Source: Shewanella yunxiaonensis (lineage in GTDB: Bacteria > Pseudomonadota > Gammaproteobacteria > Enterobacterales > Shewanellaceae). Taken from it: a stretch of DNA of 64,000 nucleotides. Numbering within the stretch: position 1 is the stretch's first letter; each line of letters opens with the position of its first letter. Location of the stretch: positions 2,974,001 to 3,038,000 of the forward strand of contig NZ_CP073587.1 of the NCBI RefSeq assembly GCF_018223345.1, written 5' to 3'. A program made the translations under genes and the position numbers. The notes beneath the pieces were generated by a model. That model had not been told where the DNA came from. It was given only the letters and a program-made list of their open reading frames with translations, and searched no databases. This document shows positions 17,309 through 27,970 of this stretch, one piece after another.

Positions 17309-18205
17309 ATGGATCTCAAAGTTATTCGTTATTTCATTGAAATCATCGATCACTGCGGCTTTGCCAAAGCGGCGGAGGCTATTCATATCACGCAGCCCGC
17401 CCTTTCCAAGGCGATTAACCAGCTGGAAGAAGAGCTGGATTTAGTGCTGCTGGAACGCGGCAAGCGGGGGAGCCAGTTGAAACCCACCGCGTCTGGCGAA
17501 ACGGTCTATCGTTATGGCATGGAGCTGTTGAAAGTGAGGCAGGAGATGCACCGCGAGCTGGAAGCCCAACGTAGTCTCTCTGCCGGAGAACTGCATCTGG
17601 GACTGGCGCCATTGGGCAGTGCCGAAATTTTTTCGCCAGTAATCGCCCGCTACCGCAGCCTGTACCCGAAAATTGGGATGCAGCTATTTGTACGCGGTGG
17701 TATTGAACAGACGATTGCCCTGAAAAAACGCGAAGTAGAGCTGGCGACCGGGATTATCCCTGTTGGCGAGGAGTTTGAAGGCTTCTGTATTCGTCGAAAT
17801 CCGATGGTAGTGGTGGTTCCCAAACAGCATTCTCTGGCCAACCTATCCAAGTTAACCTTGAAGCAACTGAATGATACGCCGCAGATCCTGTTTGATGAGG
17901 AATATGCGTTACATGATTTAGTGTATAGCGGCTGTATCAAAGCCGGCTTCATTCCCAAAATAGCCACTAAGGTCAGCCATCCAGATTTTGGCATCACGCT
18001 AGTTGCCGCCGGTACCGGGGTGATGATTATGCCGCAGTTTATTGCCGAACGGCATGCGGTTGCGGGGGTGACGCGAGTACCATTATCTACGGACGATCTG
18101 ATCTGGGAGTTGTCGTTATTCTGGCGTAAAGGGCATCCACTGTCCTTTGCCGCACAAGCGATGGTTGAGCTGATCCATGAACAATTAGCTACTGATCCGC
18201 TATGA
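17309..18205 (+). CDS. LysR-family regulator divergent from lrgAB (CidR-like)
   Basis: 298 residues: an N-terminal winged HTH (MDLKVIRYFIEIIDHCGFAKAAEAIHITQPALSKAINQLEEEL region, about 1-60) and a LysR substrate-binding domain (about 90-295). It is transcribed away from lrgA with about 100 bp between starts, the classical LysR arrangement, so it probably activates lrgAB in response to a small metabolite. In Bacillus and Staphylococcus CidR responds to acetate and pyruvate metabolism, but the ligand here is unknown. The next gene overlaps by four bases. Confidence 0.88.
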   Translation: MDLKVIRYFIEIIDHCGFAKAAEAIHITQPALSKAINQLEEELDLVLLERGKRGSQLKPTASGETVYRYGMELLKVRQEMHRELEAQRSLSAGELHLGLAPLGSAEIFSPVIARYRSLYPKIGMQLFVRGGIEQTIALKKREVELATGIIPVGEEFEGFCIRRNPMVVVVPKQHSLANLSKLTLKQLNDTPQILFDEEYALHDLVYSGCIKAGFIPKIATKVSHPDFGITLVAAGTGVMIMPQFIAERHAVAGVTRVPLSTDDLIWELSLFWRKGHPLSFAAQAMVELIHEQLATDPL

Positions 18206-19086
18206 CAGCAGCAATGCCACTGCGCTTGGGGATGGCAATGTGGTCACATCCCCACTGGCAATCCTCGGTTTATGGTAGCAGTTGTCCTAGCCCCGAACGG
18301 CTGGCGCGTTATGCGCAAGTGTTCAGCAGTGTTGAAGGCAATACCAGTTTTTATGCCACACCGCTGAAAGCCGTGGCAGCACAATGGGCGGCAGCGGTCC
18401 CCGAATCCTTTCGTTTTACCTTTAAACTGCCGCAGTTGATCACCCATCAACGGCAGCTGCGCGATTGTCGCGATGAGGTAACCACCTTTTTTGATGCGAT
18501 GACTCCGCTGATGGCAACCACCGGCATGTGGCAAATACAGTTACCTGCGACCTTCGGACCGGAAGCATTGCCACAACTGCAAGCATTTTTGCCCTTATTA
18601 CCCCGCGGACTGACCTTGGGGGTTGAAGTACGTCATCCGGCATTTTTCGCCAAGGGAGATGCAGAGCGTCAACTTAATCGTCTGTTGCATCAACAGCAGA
18701 TTAACCGGATTATCATGGACAGCCGCCCGGTATTTGCTGCCACAGCAGATAATGAAGTCATTCGCGATGCACAACGTAAAAAGCCCAGAGTGCCGGTACA
18801 CGCCATTGCTACAGCAGCCCAACCAGTCATTCGTTTTATCGGTCAGTTAGATCTGGATACCAGTGAACAGATGTTTACCCCCTGGTTAGCCAAACTTGCT
18901 GACTGGCTAAATGGCGGTTATCAGCCGTATCTGTTCGTGCATACCCCGGATAACATTGCGGCGCCACAACTTGCGGCCAGATTGTGGCAACGTTTATCCG
19001 ATTATCGTCAGGCGCAAGGGGCAACGGCACTCACGCCATTCCGCTTGGCTGACAGCCACAAACCACAGCTCAATCTGTTCAGCTAA
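18202..19086 (+). CDS. DUF72 (YecE-like) protein
   Basis: 294 residues of the DUF72 family, a TIM-barrel-like fold of unknown activity. The family pattern is visible: an N-terminal MWSHPHW stretch (usually G-x-x-GW), YAQVFSSVEGNTSFYATP (the conserved E-x-N-x-[ST]-F[YH] block), FRFTFKLPQLITH, and VEVRHPAFF later. The start ATG overlaps the LysR stop (ATGA), so the two are co-translated, although no functional link is known. A two-way terminator follows. Confidence 0.85.
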   Translation: MTAAMPLRLGMAMWSHPHWQSSVYGSSCPSPERLARYAQVFSSVEGNTSFYATPLKAVAAQWAAAVPESFRFTFKLPQLITHQRQLRDCRDEVTTFFDAMTPLMATTGMWQIQLPATFGPEALPQLQAFLPLLPRGLTLGVEVRHPAFFAKGDAERQLNRLLHQQQINRIIMDSRPVFAATADNEVIRDAQRKKPRVPVHAIATAAQPVIRFIGQLDLDTSEQMFTPWLAKLADWLNGGYQPYLFVHTPDNIAAPQLAARLWQRLSDYRQAQGATALTPFRLADSHKPQLNLFS

Positions 19087-19101
19087 CGCGCTGGCATTGC
19101 C

Positions 19102-19131
19102 ATAAAAAAACCCGAACAGTGCCGGGCTTTG
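19102..19131. terminator. Bidirectional intrinsic terminator
   Basis: CCCGGC-ACTGTT-CGGG-type stem with A-run on the left and T-run on the right. It serves the convergent DUF72 and periplasmic-protein genes. Confidence 0.8.
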
Positions 19132-19149
19132 ACTAAGAGAATATCCACA

Positions 19150-19689
19150 CTACTTGCGTTGGCCTACCGGCACCATGATATGTGCATAAGGGGTTCCTTT
19201 CCACATCACATAAGGCCCGCCCGCCGCAGGATCCGTTGGCAGAGCATCCAGCATTTGTGGATCTGGCACAATAATCATCAGGTGAGGTCCCTCCACAATC
19301 CATTGATTTTCAGCGGTCGGCTTGTCTGCGTACGGGTCAATATTGCTGGCGCCACCATCACCGGCCAACATGTAGGAGATCCCGACACTTTTTGCCTGAA
19401 ATGGCTGCTTATTCATCCAGGCTTTGGCCCACTCCATCCATGGGCCATCCATACACATAGGAGCAGTTCCTTGCAGTTGCGGAGGCGTTGGGAAACAAGT
19501 GTACTCATTGGTACCGCGTTGCAACATGTTGTTATCCCAATCGACCACGGTGACTTTATCTCTAATAGTGGGGGGAGCCGCGCTTAAAGCATCCTCGAGT
19601 AATTTATGCTGCTGTTCATTCATCTCAGCGACCGCCACATACGGTGCCATTAGCAGCAGAGCACTTATCATTACAGCTGAAGTTTTCAT
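19150..19689 (-). CDS. Periplasmic protein of unknown function
   Basis: About 179 residues with a clear Sec signal peptide (MKTSAVMISALLLMAPYVAVAE). The mature part is rich in Pro, Met and Trp (PWMEWAKAWMNKQPFQ; MLAGDGGASNIDPYADKPTAENQWIVEGPHLMIIVPDP) and carries two Cys that could form a disulfide. I recall hypothetical proteins of this type in environmental proteobacteria but cannot name a family. The ATG at 19689 is chosen because the signal peptide begins there and GGAGG lies just upstream. Confidence 0.8.
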   Translation of the reverse strand: MKTSAVMISALLLMAPYVAVAEMNEQQHKLLEDALSAAPPTIRDKVTVVDWDNNMLQRGTNEYTCFPTPPQLQGTAPMCMDGPWMEWAKAWMNKQPFQAKSVGISYMLAGDGGASNIDPYADKPTAENQWIVEGPHLMIIVPDPQMLDALPTDPAAGGPYVMWKGTPYAHIMVPVGQRK

Positions 19690-19830
19690 AAACCAGCCTC
19701 CAATTAAATCCTCGGTCACTTACCTCACCGAGATCTAAAGTATAGTCACCCTCCACTATTTAACATTTCGTACACAAAAAGGGTGTGAGTAGAGTAGACT
19801 GATATTGATAATCTTCAGGTGGGAGACGTG

Positions 19831-20739
19831 ATGTTTTCGTTGGAGCAAACACAAGCGATTCTGGCGGCCTTACCTGATCCGGCTTTTATTCTCACCCGTA
19901 GCGGTAAATACGCGCATATCTTCGGCGGCACCGATAATCGTTACTACCATGACGGTAGCAGTTTGGTCGGTAGCTTTATTGCGGAGGTGCTGATCCCTGA
20001 GAAAGCCAATTGGTTTATGCAGCAGATAGCGACGGTGCTAACGTCAGGTAACATGCTGATTGTGGAGTATCCGCTGGCAGGCGCTGATGTGTTAGGTCTG
20101 GAAGAAGGCCCGAAAGACCCGATCTGGTTCGAAGGTCGAATCCACCCCTTAAATTTTCAGTTTGAAGGTGAAGATGCCGTATTGTGGGTAGCCAGTAACA
20201 TTACTGCCCGACACCAGTTGCAACAGCGACTGAAATATCTCAGTGAAACAGATGAACTGTCTCACCTATACAATCGCCGTAAACTGCGCAGTCATCTGCA
20301 ACGCCAATTTAGTCTGTTTCACCGTCACCATACACCTTGCAGTCTGTTAGTCTTCGACCTGGATTTTTTTAAGCAGCTTAATGATGCCTGTGGTCATCCT
20401 ATCGGAGATGCAGTGATAGAAATAGTTGGCCGGGTTTGTATACAGACGATACGCGAAGACGATTTAGCCGCGCGTTATGGCGGTGATGAATTTGCCGTAT
20501 TAATGCCGCAAACCACCTTACACCAAGCCTGGTGTTTAGCTGATCGTCTACGCCGGAAAATTCAACATGCCCTGCTGGAAATGGACTTACCGCAAATATG
20601 TACCAGCATCAGTGGCGGGATCAGTGAATTTCTGCCGATGGATGACAGAGCTGACATCATTATTCAGCGCGCGGATAAAGGCTTATATATGGCCAAGAAT
20701 TTAGGCCGCAATCGGATTTGTAATGAACATGAAGAATAG
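19831..20739 (+). CDS. PAS-GGDEF diguanylate cyclase
   Basis: Cytoplasmic protein of about 302 residues: an N-terminal PAS-like sensor (about 1-125) ending in VLWVASNITARHQLQQRL, then a GGDEF domain beginning DELSHLYNRRKL. The active site is RYGGDEFAVL and the inhibitory I-site REDD stands five residues before GGDEF, so it should make c-di-GMP from two GTP and be product-inhibited. There is no membrane segment. Among several in-frame starts the ATG at 19831 has GGGAG at the best spacing. It is monocistronic and ends at a strong terminator shared with lysS. Confidence 0.92.
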   Translation: MFSLEQTQAILAALPDPAFILTRSGKYAHIFGGTDNRYYHDGSSLVGSFIAEVLIPEKANWFMQQIATVLTSGNMLIVEYPLAGADVLGLEEGPKDPIWFEGRIHPLNFQFEGEDAVLWVASNITARHQLQQRLKYLSETDELSHLYNRRKLRSHLQRQFSLFHRHHTPCSLLVFDLDFFKQLNDACGHPIGDAVIEIVGRVCIQTIREDDLAARYGGDEFAVLMPQTTLHQAWCLADRLRRKIQHALLEMDLPQICTSISGGISEFLPMDDRADIIIQRADKGLYMAKNLGRNRICNEHEE

Positions 20740-20754
20740 CAGCATCGATAAAAA

Positions 20755-20778
20755 AACCGGCTTCCGCCGGTTTTTTCT
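20755..20778. terminator. Bidirectional intrinsic terminator
   Basis: AAAAAAACCGGC-TTCC-GCCGGTTTTTT. It ends both the cyclase gene and the leftward prfB-lysS transcript. Confidence 0.9.
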
Positions 20779-20793
20779 TGCAGTTCCGTCAGC

Positions 20794-22293
20794 TTACACT
20801 TCAGGGCGCATTGCCGGGAACAGGATCACATCGCGAATGGTGTGGCTGTTGGTGAACAACATCACCAGACGGTCAATACCAATGCCCTGACCTGCTGTTG
20901 GTGGCAAACCGTGTTCCAGTGCGCGGATATAATCACCGTCATAGAACATCGCTTCATCGTCACCGGCATCTTTGGCTTCTACCTGCGCTTTAAAACGTCT
21001 GTCCTGATCTTCTGCATCGTTCAGCTCGCTAAAGCCGTTAGCCACTTCGCGACCACCGATGAAAAATTCAAAACGGTCAGTGATGAAATCGTTGTCATCG
21101 CTGCGGCGCGCCAGCGGTGAAATATCTGCTGGGTAACCAGTGATGAAGGTTGGTTGCATCAGCTTAGGTTCGGCCGTTTCACCAAAGATCTCTTCCAGCA
21201 ATTGACCACAGGTCCAGAAAGATTCCAGTTCCACGCCTACATCTTTCGCCAGCTGTCGCATAAAGGCCAGGTCTTTGACGTTTTCATAAGTCATTGCCTG
21301 AATGGTAGCGTTATCTGGGTTATAGTGCTGAATGGCTTCAAGCATGCTCATGCGTGCGTAGGGGCCACCGAAATCGATGGTGTGTTCACCGTAAGCCACT
21401 TTGGTATCACCCAGCAGTTTGCTGGCAATGGATGACAGCATCTCTTCGGTGAAATCCATCAGATCACGGTAATCAGCGTACGCCATATAGAATTCCATCA
21501 TGGTGAATTCTGGATTATGACGTGGTGACAAACCTTCGTTACGGAAGTTACGGTTGATTTCGAACACTCGCTCAAAACCACCGACCACCAGACGCTTCAG
21601 GTATAATTCCGGTGCGATACGCAGATACATATCGATATCCAGCGCATTGTGATGGGTGATGAATGGGCGCGCAGAAGCACCACCTGGGATCACATGCATC
21701 ATCGGAGTTTCCACTTCCATAAACTGCTTGCTTTCCATAAAGCTGCGGATTGCACCGACTACTTTAGAGCGCATTTTGAAAGTGTTACGGGACTCTTCGT
21801 TAACGATAAGATCAACATAACGCTGGCGATAACGGGTTTCCTGATCGGTCAGACCATGGAATTTCTCCGGTAATGGGCGCAGCGCCTTGGTCAGCAACTG
21901 ATACTCTTCCATATTGACGAACAGATCGCCTTTGTTCGAGCGATGCAGTTCCCCTTTCACACCGATGATGTCACCGATGTCCAGCCCCTGATATTTCTCT
22001 TTCAGATCAGCCTGAACTGCTTTTTCAGCGTAAACCTGGATGCGACCGGAAACGTCCTGCAACACCATAAATGGGCCACGCTTAGCCATAACACGACCGG
22101 CAATGGCAGTGTGAAAACCGAGGGCTTCCAGCTCTTCCTTGCTCTTATCACCAAACTGCTGTTCCAGTTCACCCGCCTTGTGGCTGCGACGGAAAGTATT
22201 AGGGTGACCATTGGCCGGGCCGGTTTCGCGATAGTGTTCCAGTTTCGCACGGCGCTCTGCAATCAGCTTGTTTTCATCCAGTTGTTCAGTCAT
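20794..22293 (-). CDS. lysS: Lysyl-tRNA synthetase, class II
   Basis: 499 residues. The N-terminal OB-fold anticodon-binding domain (about 60-150) contains [24 protein letters not shown]. The catalytic core has motif 2 in [20 protein letters not shown] and motif 3 [13 protein letters not shown]. It charges tRNA-Lys with lysine. The start lies 17 bp after the prfB stop, reproducing the widespread prfB-lysS operon. The length matches the bacterial enzyme. Confidence 0.97.
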   Translation of the reverse strand: MTEQLDENKLIAERRAKLEHYRETGPANGHPNTFRRSHKAGELEQQFGDKSKEELEALGFHTAIAGRVMAKRGPFMVLQDVSGRIQVYAEKAVQADLKEKYQGLDIGDIIGVKGELHRSNKGDLFVNMEEYQLLTKALRPLPEKFHGLTDQETRYRQRYVDLIVNEESRNTFKMRSKVVGAIRSFMESKQFMEVETPMMHVIPGGASARPFITHHNALDIDMYLRIAPELYLKRLVVGGFERVFEINRNFRNEGLSPRHNPEFTMMEFYMAYADYRDLMDFTEEMLSSIASKLLGDTKVAYGEHTIDFGGPYARMSMLEAIQHYNPDNATIQAMTYENVKDLAFMRQLAKDVGVELESFWTCGQLLEEIFGETAEPKLMQPTFITGYPADISPLARRSDDNDFITDRFEFFIGGREVANGFSELNDAEDQDRRFKAQVEAKDAGDDEAMFYDGDYIRALEHGLPPTAGQGIGIDRLVMLFTNSHTIRDVILFPAMRPEV

Positions 22294-22310
22294 TTCAGTT
22301 TCTTCTCTAC

Positions 22311-23409
22311 TTACAGCCCGGATTTAAGGCTGGCTTCAATAAATCTATCTAAATCACCGTCCAGCACCGCTTGGGTGTTACGGGTTTCCACGCCGGTACG
22401 CAGATCCTTGATGCGGGAATCATCCAGCACATAGGAACGGATCTGACTGCCCCAGCCGATATCTGACTTCAGCTCTTCGGCAGCCTGCTTTTCAGCATTC
22501 TGCTTTTTCAGCTCAAGTTCATACAATTTCGCTTTCAGCTGTTTCATGGCCGTTTCCTTGTTCTTATGCTGGGAACGGTCATTCTGACACTGAGTTACTG
22601 TGTTGGTTGGCACGTGAGTAATACGCACGGCGGATTCAGTCCGGTTTACGTGCTGACCACCAGCACCAGAGGCGCGATACACGTCGATACGCAGGTCTGC
22701 CGGATTAATCTCAATATCAATCGAGTCGTCGATTTCCGGATAGACAAACACCGAACAGAAGGAGGTATGACGGCGGCCACCGGAGTCGAACGGTGACTTA
22801 CGTACCAGACGATGCACCCCGGTTTCAGTGCGCAGCCAACCATAGGCATATTCACCACTGAACTTGATGGTGGCGCTCTTGATACCCGCGACTTCACCAT
22901 CAGAGACTTCAATCAACTCAGGGTTAAATTGATGTTCTTCACCCCAACGCAGGTACATACGCAATACCATGTTGGCCCAATCCTGAGCTTCGGTACCACC
23001 GGAGCCGGACTGAATATCTAGGTAACAATCGGAAGCATCGCTGTCGCCAGAAAACATACGGCGGAACTCCAATTCTTCCAGTTCCTTTTCCAGTTTTCCC
23101 AGCTCGTGACCAGTCTCGTTGAAGGTGTCTTCATCATCCTCTTCAACAGCCAGCGCCAACAGCTCTTCGACATCTTCGAGCCCTTGGTCCATGTCATCGA
23201 TGGTTTCAACCACCTTTTCCAAAGACACGCGCTCTTTACCTAATGCCTGTGCCCGTTCAGGGTCATTCCAGACATCGGAGCTTTCCAGCTCGCGGACGAC
23301 TTCTTCTAGACGCTCTTTCTTGGCGTCATAGTCAAAGATACCCCCTAAGGAGATCGGTACGTTCCGCCAGCTCCTTGATTTTATTTTTTACCGGATTTAC
23401 TTCAAACAT
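22311..23409 (-). CDS. prfB: Peptide chain release factor 2, programmed +1 frameshift
   Basis: RF2 recognises UGA and UAA stops and triggers peptide release. The main frame (from about 23331 leftward) contains the stop-recognition motif SPF ([10 protein letters not shown]) and the catalytic GGQ ([10 protein letters not shown]). The first 25 codons are in another frame starting ATG TTT GAA at 23409 and end at an in-frame UGA at 23334-23332. The joint reads AGGGGG-TAT-CTT-TGA-C, the classical Shine-Dalgarno-stimulated +1 slip on CUU-UGA. Low RF2 lets the ribosome slip and make full-length protein, so the gene autoregulates. Annotating only the main frame would lose the N-terminus. Confidence 0.97.
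23331..23346 (-). promoter_or_regulatory. prfB: RF2 +1 frameshift site
   Basis: The minus strand reads AGGGGGTATCTTTGAC: an internal SD-like AGGGGG, the slippery CUU codon, and the UGA stop. It is an autoregulatory recoding element in the first 30 codons of prfB. Confidence 0.97.
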
Positions 23410-23552
23410 GTAGACTCTACTTTGCGTAATTTGATCGATAACACTGTATGCAAGCCGCGCATTTTAACCTAAGCCACGGCTGAAACCTATGGTGACAGCC
23501 AATATTGCTGAAAAAAATCCCACTGTCTCACTCGGGCAAGAACACCACCGAT

Positions 23553-23582
23553 CAAAAAACGGCGCCCGCAGCGCCGTTTCTT
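23553..23582 (-). terminator. Intrinsic terminator of the chemoreceptor gene
   Basis: On the minus strand AAACGGCGC-TGCG-GGCGCCGTTTTTT. It follows the chemoreceptor stop by 15 bp. Confidence 0.85.
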
Positions 23583-23597
23583 ATCGTTAAAGCAAGG

Positions 23598-25256
23598 TCA
23601 CACGCGGAATTGACCAACCAGTTTGTCTAAGCGCTCGCCGCTACCAGACACTTTCTCACTCATCTGTGCCGCCTCTTCACTCGACTGCATCAACTCAGAC
23701 ACAATCTCTTGGATCTTATAGATATTGTGGTTGATCTCTTCGGTGACAGAACTCTGCTCAGTCGCCGCAGTAGCAATCTGGGTACTCATGTCATTAATGG
23801 CAGTAACCGAGGAGGTCACCGCCCCCAGACTTTCAGAGATAAACCGCGAGGATTCCACACTGCGCTTACAGTTCTGCTGACTTTGTTCCATGGCAGCAAC
23901 CGCCTGTCCGACCAATGTATGCAGTTCGCTCAGCATTTCATTGATTTCCAGCGTGCTCGCCTGAGTGCGGCTGGCAAGGTTACGTACTTCATCCGCGACG
24001 ACCGCAAAGCCTCGACCCTGTTCACCAGCGCGAGCCGCTTCAATTGCCGCATTCAATGCCAGCAGGTTAGTCTGTTCCGCGATACCGCCTATCACCGATA
24101 ACACACTGTTGATCTTTTGCGACTGATCATTGAGCGACTTAATGTGGGCCGCCGCATTGTTGATTTCGTGCATCAGCGATGACACTTCGGTCAGCGAGGT
24201 ATCGACGCACTGCTGTGCCTTGGCAACTTCCTCAGTAGCATCATGCGTTGCCTCTGCTACCTGATTAGTATTGCCGGCGACTTCCTGCGCAGTGGAAGAC
24301 ATCTCAGTGATAGCAGTCACGACCTGATCGGTTTCCTGATTGTGGTTAAACAGCTGTGAGGCGATGGACTTGCTTTGCTCGTGAATATGATGCGCGGCAT
24401 CATTCAATTCGCGCGTGGTACTGGCCACATCTTGCATAATGCCTTGCAGCTTACCAATGAATTGGTTAAAGGCCTTACCCAGTTGAGCAATTTCATCGTT
24501 ACCGGTAACGTTCAGACGTTTGGTGAGATCCCCTTCGCCTTTAGCAATATCATCGAGATTGCGCAGCATGTTGAGAATCGGATCGACCATCTTGCCGGAC
24601 ATCCAGAAGATGAGAAAAGCACTGACAACGACAATCAGCACAATTGCTGAGATGATCACCCAGATTTTGTTGAGGATCATCGCCTGAGCATCGTCGTGAT
24701 AACTCGCCACTGTGGCATCAATATCGTCGATGTAAGCCCCAGTACCAATTATCCAGTCAGTTCCCGGAACCGTAGCCGCATAACCTATCTTATCGACTAA
24801 ACCGGTCGTTCCCGGTTTCTGGTAATAAAAGGTTAAAAAGCCATCACCGCTGCGCGCAGATTTAAGCAAACCCTGTACGATTTTGATCCCTTTGGGATCG
24901 GTCATATTGATCTGCTCAGTGCCTTCCAGTTTCGGCAACAGTGCGTGGAACAGGTTTTTCCCTTGACCATCGTAGATATAGAAATAACCGGCACTGCCAA
25001 AACGCACGTTACGTAGGGCAGCATTCACATCGCCATTATGTTCACGCTGGTAGGCCACGATCTCCTTTGCAACTTCCGTTACATGTATCAATTCTTGGCG
25101 TCGCTCATTGATAAGCTTGCCGCGGAATTCCTGCACATTTTCGTCCAATGAGGCAGATTCCATTATATAAGAAAATATGGCAACAGCAGTTCCACCGATT
25201 AGCATCGGTAACAGAGCCAACAACAACACCTTATTGCGTACACCTAGATTCATCAC
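23598..25256 (-). CDS. Methyl-accepting chemotaxis protein, single-Cache sensor
   Basis: 552 residues: TM1 (about 9-30), a periplasmic sCache-type domain of about 155 residues ([18 protein letters not shown], then [14 protein letters not shown]), TM2 (about 198-220), HAMP, and a cytoplasmic signalling hairpin with the highly conserved tip [23 protein letters not shown]. Such receptors control CheA activity; single-Cache domains often bind small carboxylates, but the ligand is unknown here. The C-terminus (DKLVGQFRV) lacks a CheR/CheB-binding pentapeptide. It is monocistronic with its own terminator. Confidence 0.93.
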   Translation of the reverse strand: MMNLGVRNKVLLLALLPMLIGGTAVAIFSYIMESASLDENVQEFRGKLINERRQELIHVTEVAKEIVAYQREHNGDVNAALRNVRFGSAGYFYIYDGQGKNLFHALLPKLEGTEQINMTDPKGIKIVQGLLKSARSGDGFLTFYYQKPGTTGLVDKIGYAATVPGTDWIIGTGAYIDDIDATVASYHDDAQAMILNKIWVIISAIVLIVVVSAFLIFWMSGKMVDPILNMLRNLDDIAKGEGDLTKRLNVTGNDEIAQLGKAFNQFIGKLQGIMQDVASTTRELNDAAHHIHEQSKSIASQLFNHNQETDQVVTAITEMSSTAQEVAGNTNQVAEATHDATEEVAKAQQCVDTSLTEVSSLMHEINNAAAHIKSLNDQSQKINSVLSVIGGIAEQTNLLALNAAIEAARAGEQGRGFAVVADEVRNLASRTQASTLEINEMLSELHTLVGQAVAAMEQSQQNCKRSVESSRFISESLGAVTSSVTAINDMSTQIATAATEQSSVTEEINHNIYKIQEIVSELMQSSEEAAQMSEKVSGSGERLDKLVGQFRV

Positions 25257-25577
25257 TGCAAAATCCCCGGTCCCGGATGGAGTGGTTGAAGTATAACGTA
25301 TTAGAAAAATATGTTGTTAAGACTTTGGTAAAAAGATGCTGATTTTACTTAATTAATGTGACGAGGTTTACCAAATTTACAGGTGATTAACGTGGATAAT
25401 TTTCGAGTAAATATTCTATTTTTGACAATTTAAATAAAGACATTTTTCATTGGTATGATCATCAAAAATGCACAATGGCAGCTTTACTGGATATCTGCTG
25501 CTCCTCGTCACATCCACTTAAACATTAATAACCAAATACCTTGAGCTGCGGTTGATATATTGCCAAGCCCCTTTACA
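25257..25577. other. Intergenic, chemoreceptor promoter side
   Basis: About 320 bp, AT-rich. It should hold the leftward chemoreceptor promoter and the end of rlmC transcription. I looked for a FliA-type promoter and did not find a convincing one. No gene seen. Confidence 0.4.
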
Positions 25578-26714
25578 TCAGGCATTACGACGCAATAAAG
25601 CTAACACTTCAAAATGGTCGGTATGGGGAAACATATCAAACAGCTGCACCCGTTGCAGACAATACCCGTCGATCGCGGCCAAATCCTGTGCAAGTGTTTG
25701 CGGGTTACAACTAGAATACAGAATATAAGCGGGTGCAAAGTCACTAAGTTGCTGACATAAGGCGTTGCCAATCCCCCGCCGTGGCGGATTAACAATAATG
25801 ACATCTGGCACCTCAGTGGCATTTTTTCCCGCCGCAAAATCGGTGGAGTCCAGAGCCTGAAAGTTCACATTTTCCAGCCCCAGTTGCTGAGCTGACAAAC
25901 GGGCACAGGCGATTGCTTCAGCCTCAATTTCGATACCGGTTAGTTGGATGTCACCATTGGCACAATGCAAGCCAAAACCACCCACGCCACAAAACAGATC
26001 CCACACCGACGAGGGTGCTATCGGCCGCAACCATTCTCTCGCCGATTGATAAAGCTGTGCCGCAACAACGGGATTGGTCTGAAAGAAGCTTTTAGGGCGA
26101 ATATACAGTGGCACCTCATTAAACACCTCACGCAGACGCGGTTCCCCGGCAAGCCAGATTTCTTCTTCCCCTTCCAAACGCGCCATGTGCACCGGCTGCA
26201 GGTTAACCGTCACCACTTTTATTGAGGGAAATGCCTGTAATAATCCCGGCAACTGTCGTTCAATCCGCGGGATAGCCTCAGATGAGCGCAAGACAAAACG
26301 TAACATGAATTCACCGCTCACCTGCGCCCGGGTCAGCAAGATAAACTTCAATTCTCCGCGAGCTTTATCGATTCGATAAGGCGGAATGCCTGCTTGCTGG
26401 ACAAACTGCTGCAACTGCTGAAGCAACTGCTGCATATCGGTAGGATATAGCGGGCAATCACACAAACTGACCGGTTCACCATCCGGTCCAGGGATGCCCA
26501 ATATCGGTTGATGGGCAGCCCCAAGCACCACCATTTTAGCCTTGTTACGGAAACCGGTTTGCGGCCCGCTGACAGGAGGTAGCCACTCATGAGCGGCAAA
26601 CGGTGCCAACAGCTGTTGTAACAACGACTGTTTGGCAGCTAATTGTTCTGTTAGCGGTTGTTGAATATGACGGCAAGATTGACAACTGCCGGCAGCAAAA
26701 TGATGACAAATCAC
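25578..26714 (-). CDS. rlmC: 23S rRNA m5U747 methyltransferase RlmC
   Basis: 378 residues. The N-terminal Cys cluster [13 protein letters not shown] with a later LCDCPLYP supplies the four ligands of the iron-sulfur cluster seen in RumA/RlmC-type enzymes. There is no TRAM domain, which separates RlmC from RlmD. The SAM domain has [23 protein letters not shown] and the catalytic Cys in YSSCNPQTL. It is close to E. coli RlmC along its full length, including FRNKAKMVV and SFFQTNP. The first codon is GTG. It methylates U747 of 23S rRNA. Confidence 0.96.
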   Translation of the reverse strand: MICHHFAAGSCQSCRHIQQPLTEQLAAKQSLLQQLLAPFAAHEWLPPVSGPQTGFRNKAKMVVLGAAHQPILGIPGPDGEPVSLCDCPLYPTDMQQLLQQLQQFVQQAGIPPYRIDKARGELKFILLTRAQVSGEFMLRFVLRSSEAIPRIERQLPGLLQAFPSIKVVTVNLQPVHMARLEGEEEIWLAGEPRLREVFNEVPLYIRPKSFFQTNPVVAAQLYQSAREWLRPIAPSSVWDLFCGVGGFGLHCANGDIQLTGIEIEAEAIACARLSAQQLGLENVNFQALDSTDFAAGKNATEVPDVIIVNPPRRGIGNALCQQLSDFAPAYILYSSCNPQTLAQDLAAIDGYCLQRVQLFDMFPHTDHFEVLALLRRNA

Positions 26715-26795
26715 GACACATTCCGAGACTGAAAATTAAGAGTGAGCTTGAGGGCTCTCCGGGCTGGCACACTTTAGCGGTTTTGACGTGAAAAA

Positions 26796-27965
26796 TCACC
26801 TCAGGATAAGGGAGTCAACATCCGCAATAGCGGTCCGTTCGCCCAAGTGCTCCGCGATATGTATCAGCACCTGCGCGGCAGTGCTACGGAAAGTCGTGAG
26901 CTTGCCGCCATAGAGTGACAAAATATGCGGATGTGATGGCTGAGACAGTAACTGCACTTCACGCGTACGGGAAAAAGCACTGCTACTTCCCGCCGGTAAT
27001 ACGCGCATACCGCTGTAGCTGCCCACGATCTTTTGTTCCAACGACGCTACCGTTCCCGCTAACGGAAAGTAGTGTTGGTAGATCCCCAACAGATAATAGG
27101 TTTCTTCTTGGGTTAACTGCGGCTGAGGTGAATCGCAGTGGGTTTCTGTGGTGCCTAACAGCGTCTGGCCGTTCCAAGGCATGACAAACACCACCCGCTC
27201 GTCAAAACAGGACTCCAGATACAATATTCCTGGCGGTGCCGGAATATCTAATAGCAGATGACTGCCCTGCACCCATTCGATCGCCGGAAATGCCAGGGGG
27301 GGGTGAACGTTTGAGAGGATCTCATTCACCCAGGCACCGGCAGTGTTAATCAACATATGACAGTAAAGCTGATGTCGCTGTCCTTGCTGATGGTAATGCA
27401 CGGTACATCCTTTGGCGTCATGCTGGATGTCGACACATTCGGCCTTTTGCAACACCTCAGCACCGAGCGCTATCGCACTATTCACAACGGCTTCAGTGAG
27501 TTTTTTGTCGTCAGTTTGCGCGTCCCAATATTGGAACAAGTGCGTCATGCCTGCCAATTTTAGGCCCGGGAATTGTGCCCATTCTGATGCGGCTATTGAC
27601 TGAAAACGCCCCAGCGGATCGGGCTGACTCAACAACCCGTAAAGGCTTAATCCCGCACGAATCGTCAGTGCCCCACGACGGCTGTCCCGATACACCGGGA
27701 TGTAGAATTTAACTGGATGGACTAATGATGGCGCTAACTGCAACAACTCTCGGCGAGCTTTAAGTGCTTCATAAACGAGGTGGATCTGTCCGGTTTCCAG
27801 ATAACGCAGGCCCCCATGGATAAGCTTGCTGGACTGTGAGGAGGTACCACTGGCAATCGCAGATTTTTCCAGCAGGACAACCGAATATCCGGCCGCTGCG
27901 GCACGCTGCGCAATGCCAGCGCCATTGATACCGGCACCAATGATCACAAGATCGACGGCTTTCAT
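26796..27965 (-). CDS. FAD-dependent glycerol-3-phosphate dehydrogenase family protein, short form
   Basis: About 389 residues with the FAD-binding motif at the N-terminus (VDLVIIGAGINGAGIAQRAAAAGYSVVLLEK), the GlpD-type SSQSSKLIHGGLRYLE, and the later MRVLPAGSS and LSLYGGKLTTFR blocks. It is about 110 residues shorter than GlpD because it lacks the C-terminal helical domain, so it may be a GlpD-like oxidase with another substrate. The ATG at 27965, 5 bp after the OhrR-like gene's stop, is preferred; longer starts would overlap that gene. It is co-transcribed with the redox regulator, which hints at peroxide-linked control. Confidence 0.85.
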   Translation of the reverse strand: MKAVDLVIIGAGINGAGIAQRAAAAGYSVVLLEKSAIASGTSSQSSKLIHGGLRYLETGQIHLVYEALKARRELLQLAPSLVHPVKFYIPVYRDSRRGALTIRAGLSLYGLLSQPDPLGRFQSIAASEWAQFPGLKLAGMTHLFQYWDAQTDDKKLTEAVVNSAIALGAEVLQKAECVDIQHDAKGCTVHYHQQGQRHQLYCHMLINTAGAWVNEILSNVHPPLAFPAIEWVQGSHLLLDIPAPPGILYLESCFDERVVFVMPWNGQTLLGTTETHCDSPQPQLTQEETYYLLGIYQHYFPLAGTVASLEQKIVGSYSGMRVLPAGSSSAFSRTREVQLLSQPSHPHILSLYGGKLTTFRSTAAQVLIHIAEHLGERTAIADVDSLILR

Positions 27966-27970
27966 CGCAG

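Noticed and set aside
25257..25577. FliA promoter for the chemoreceptor
   Set aside because: No TAAA-N15-GCCGATAA-like sequence on the proper strand.
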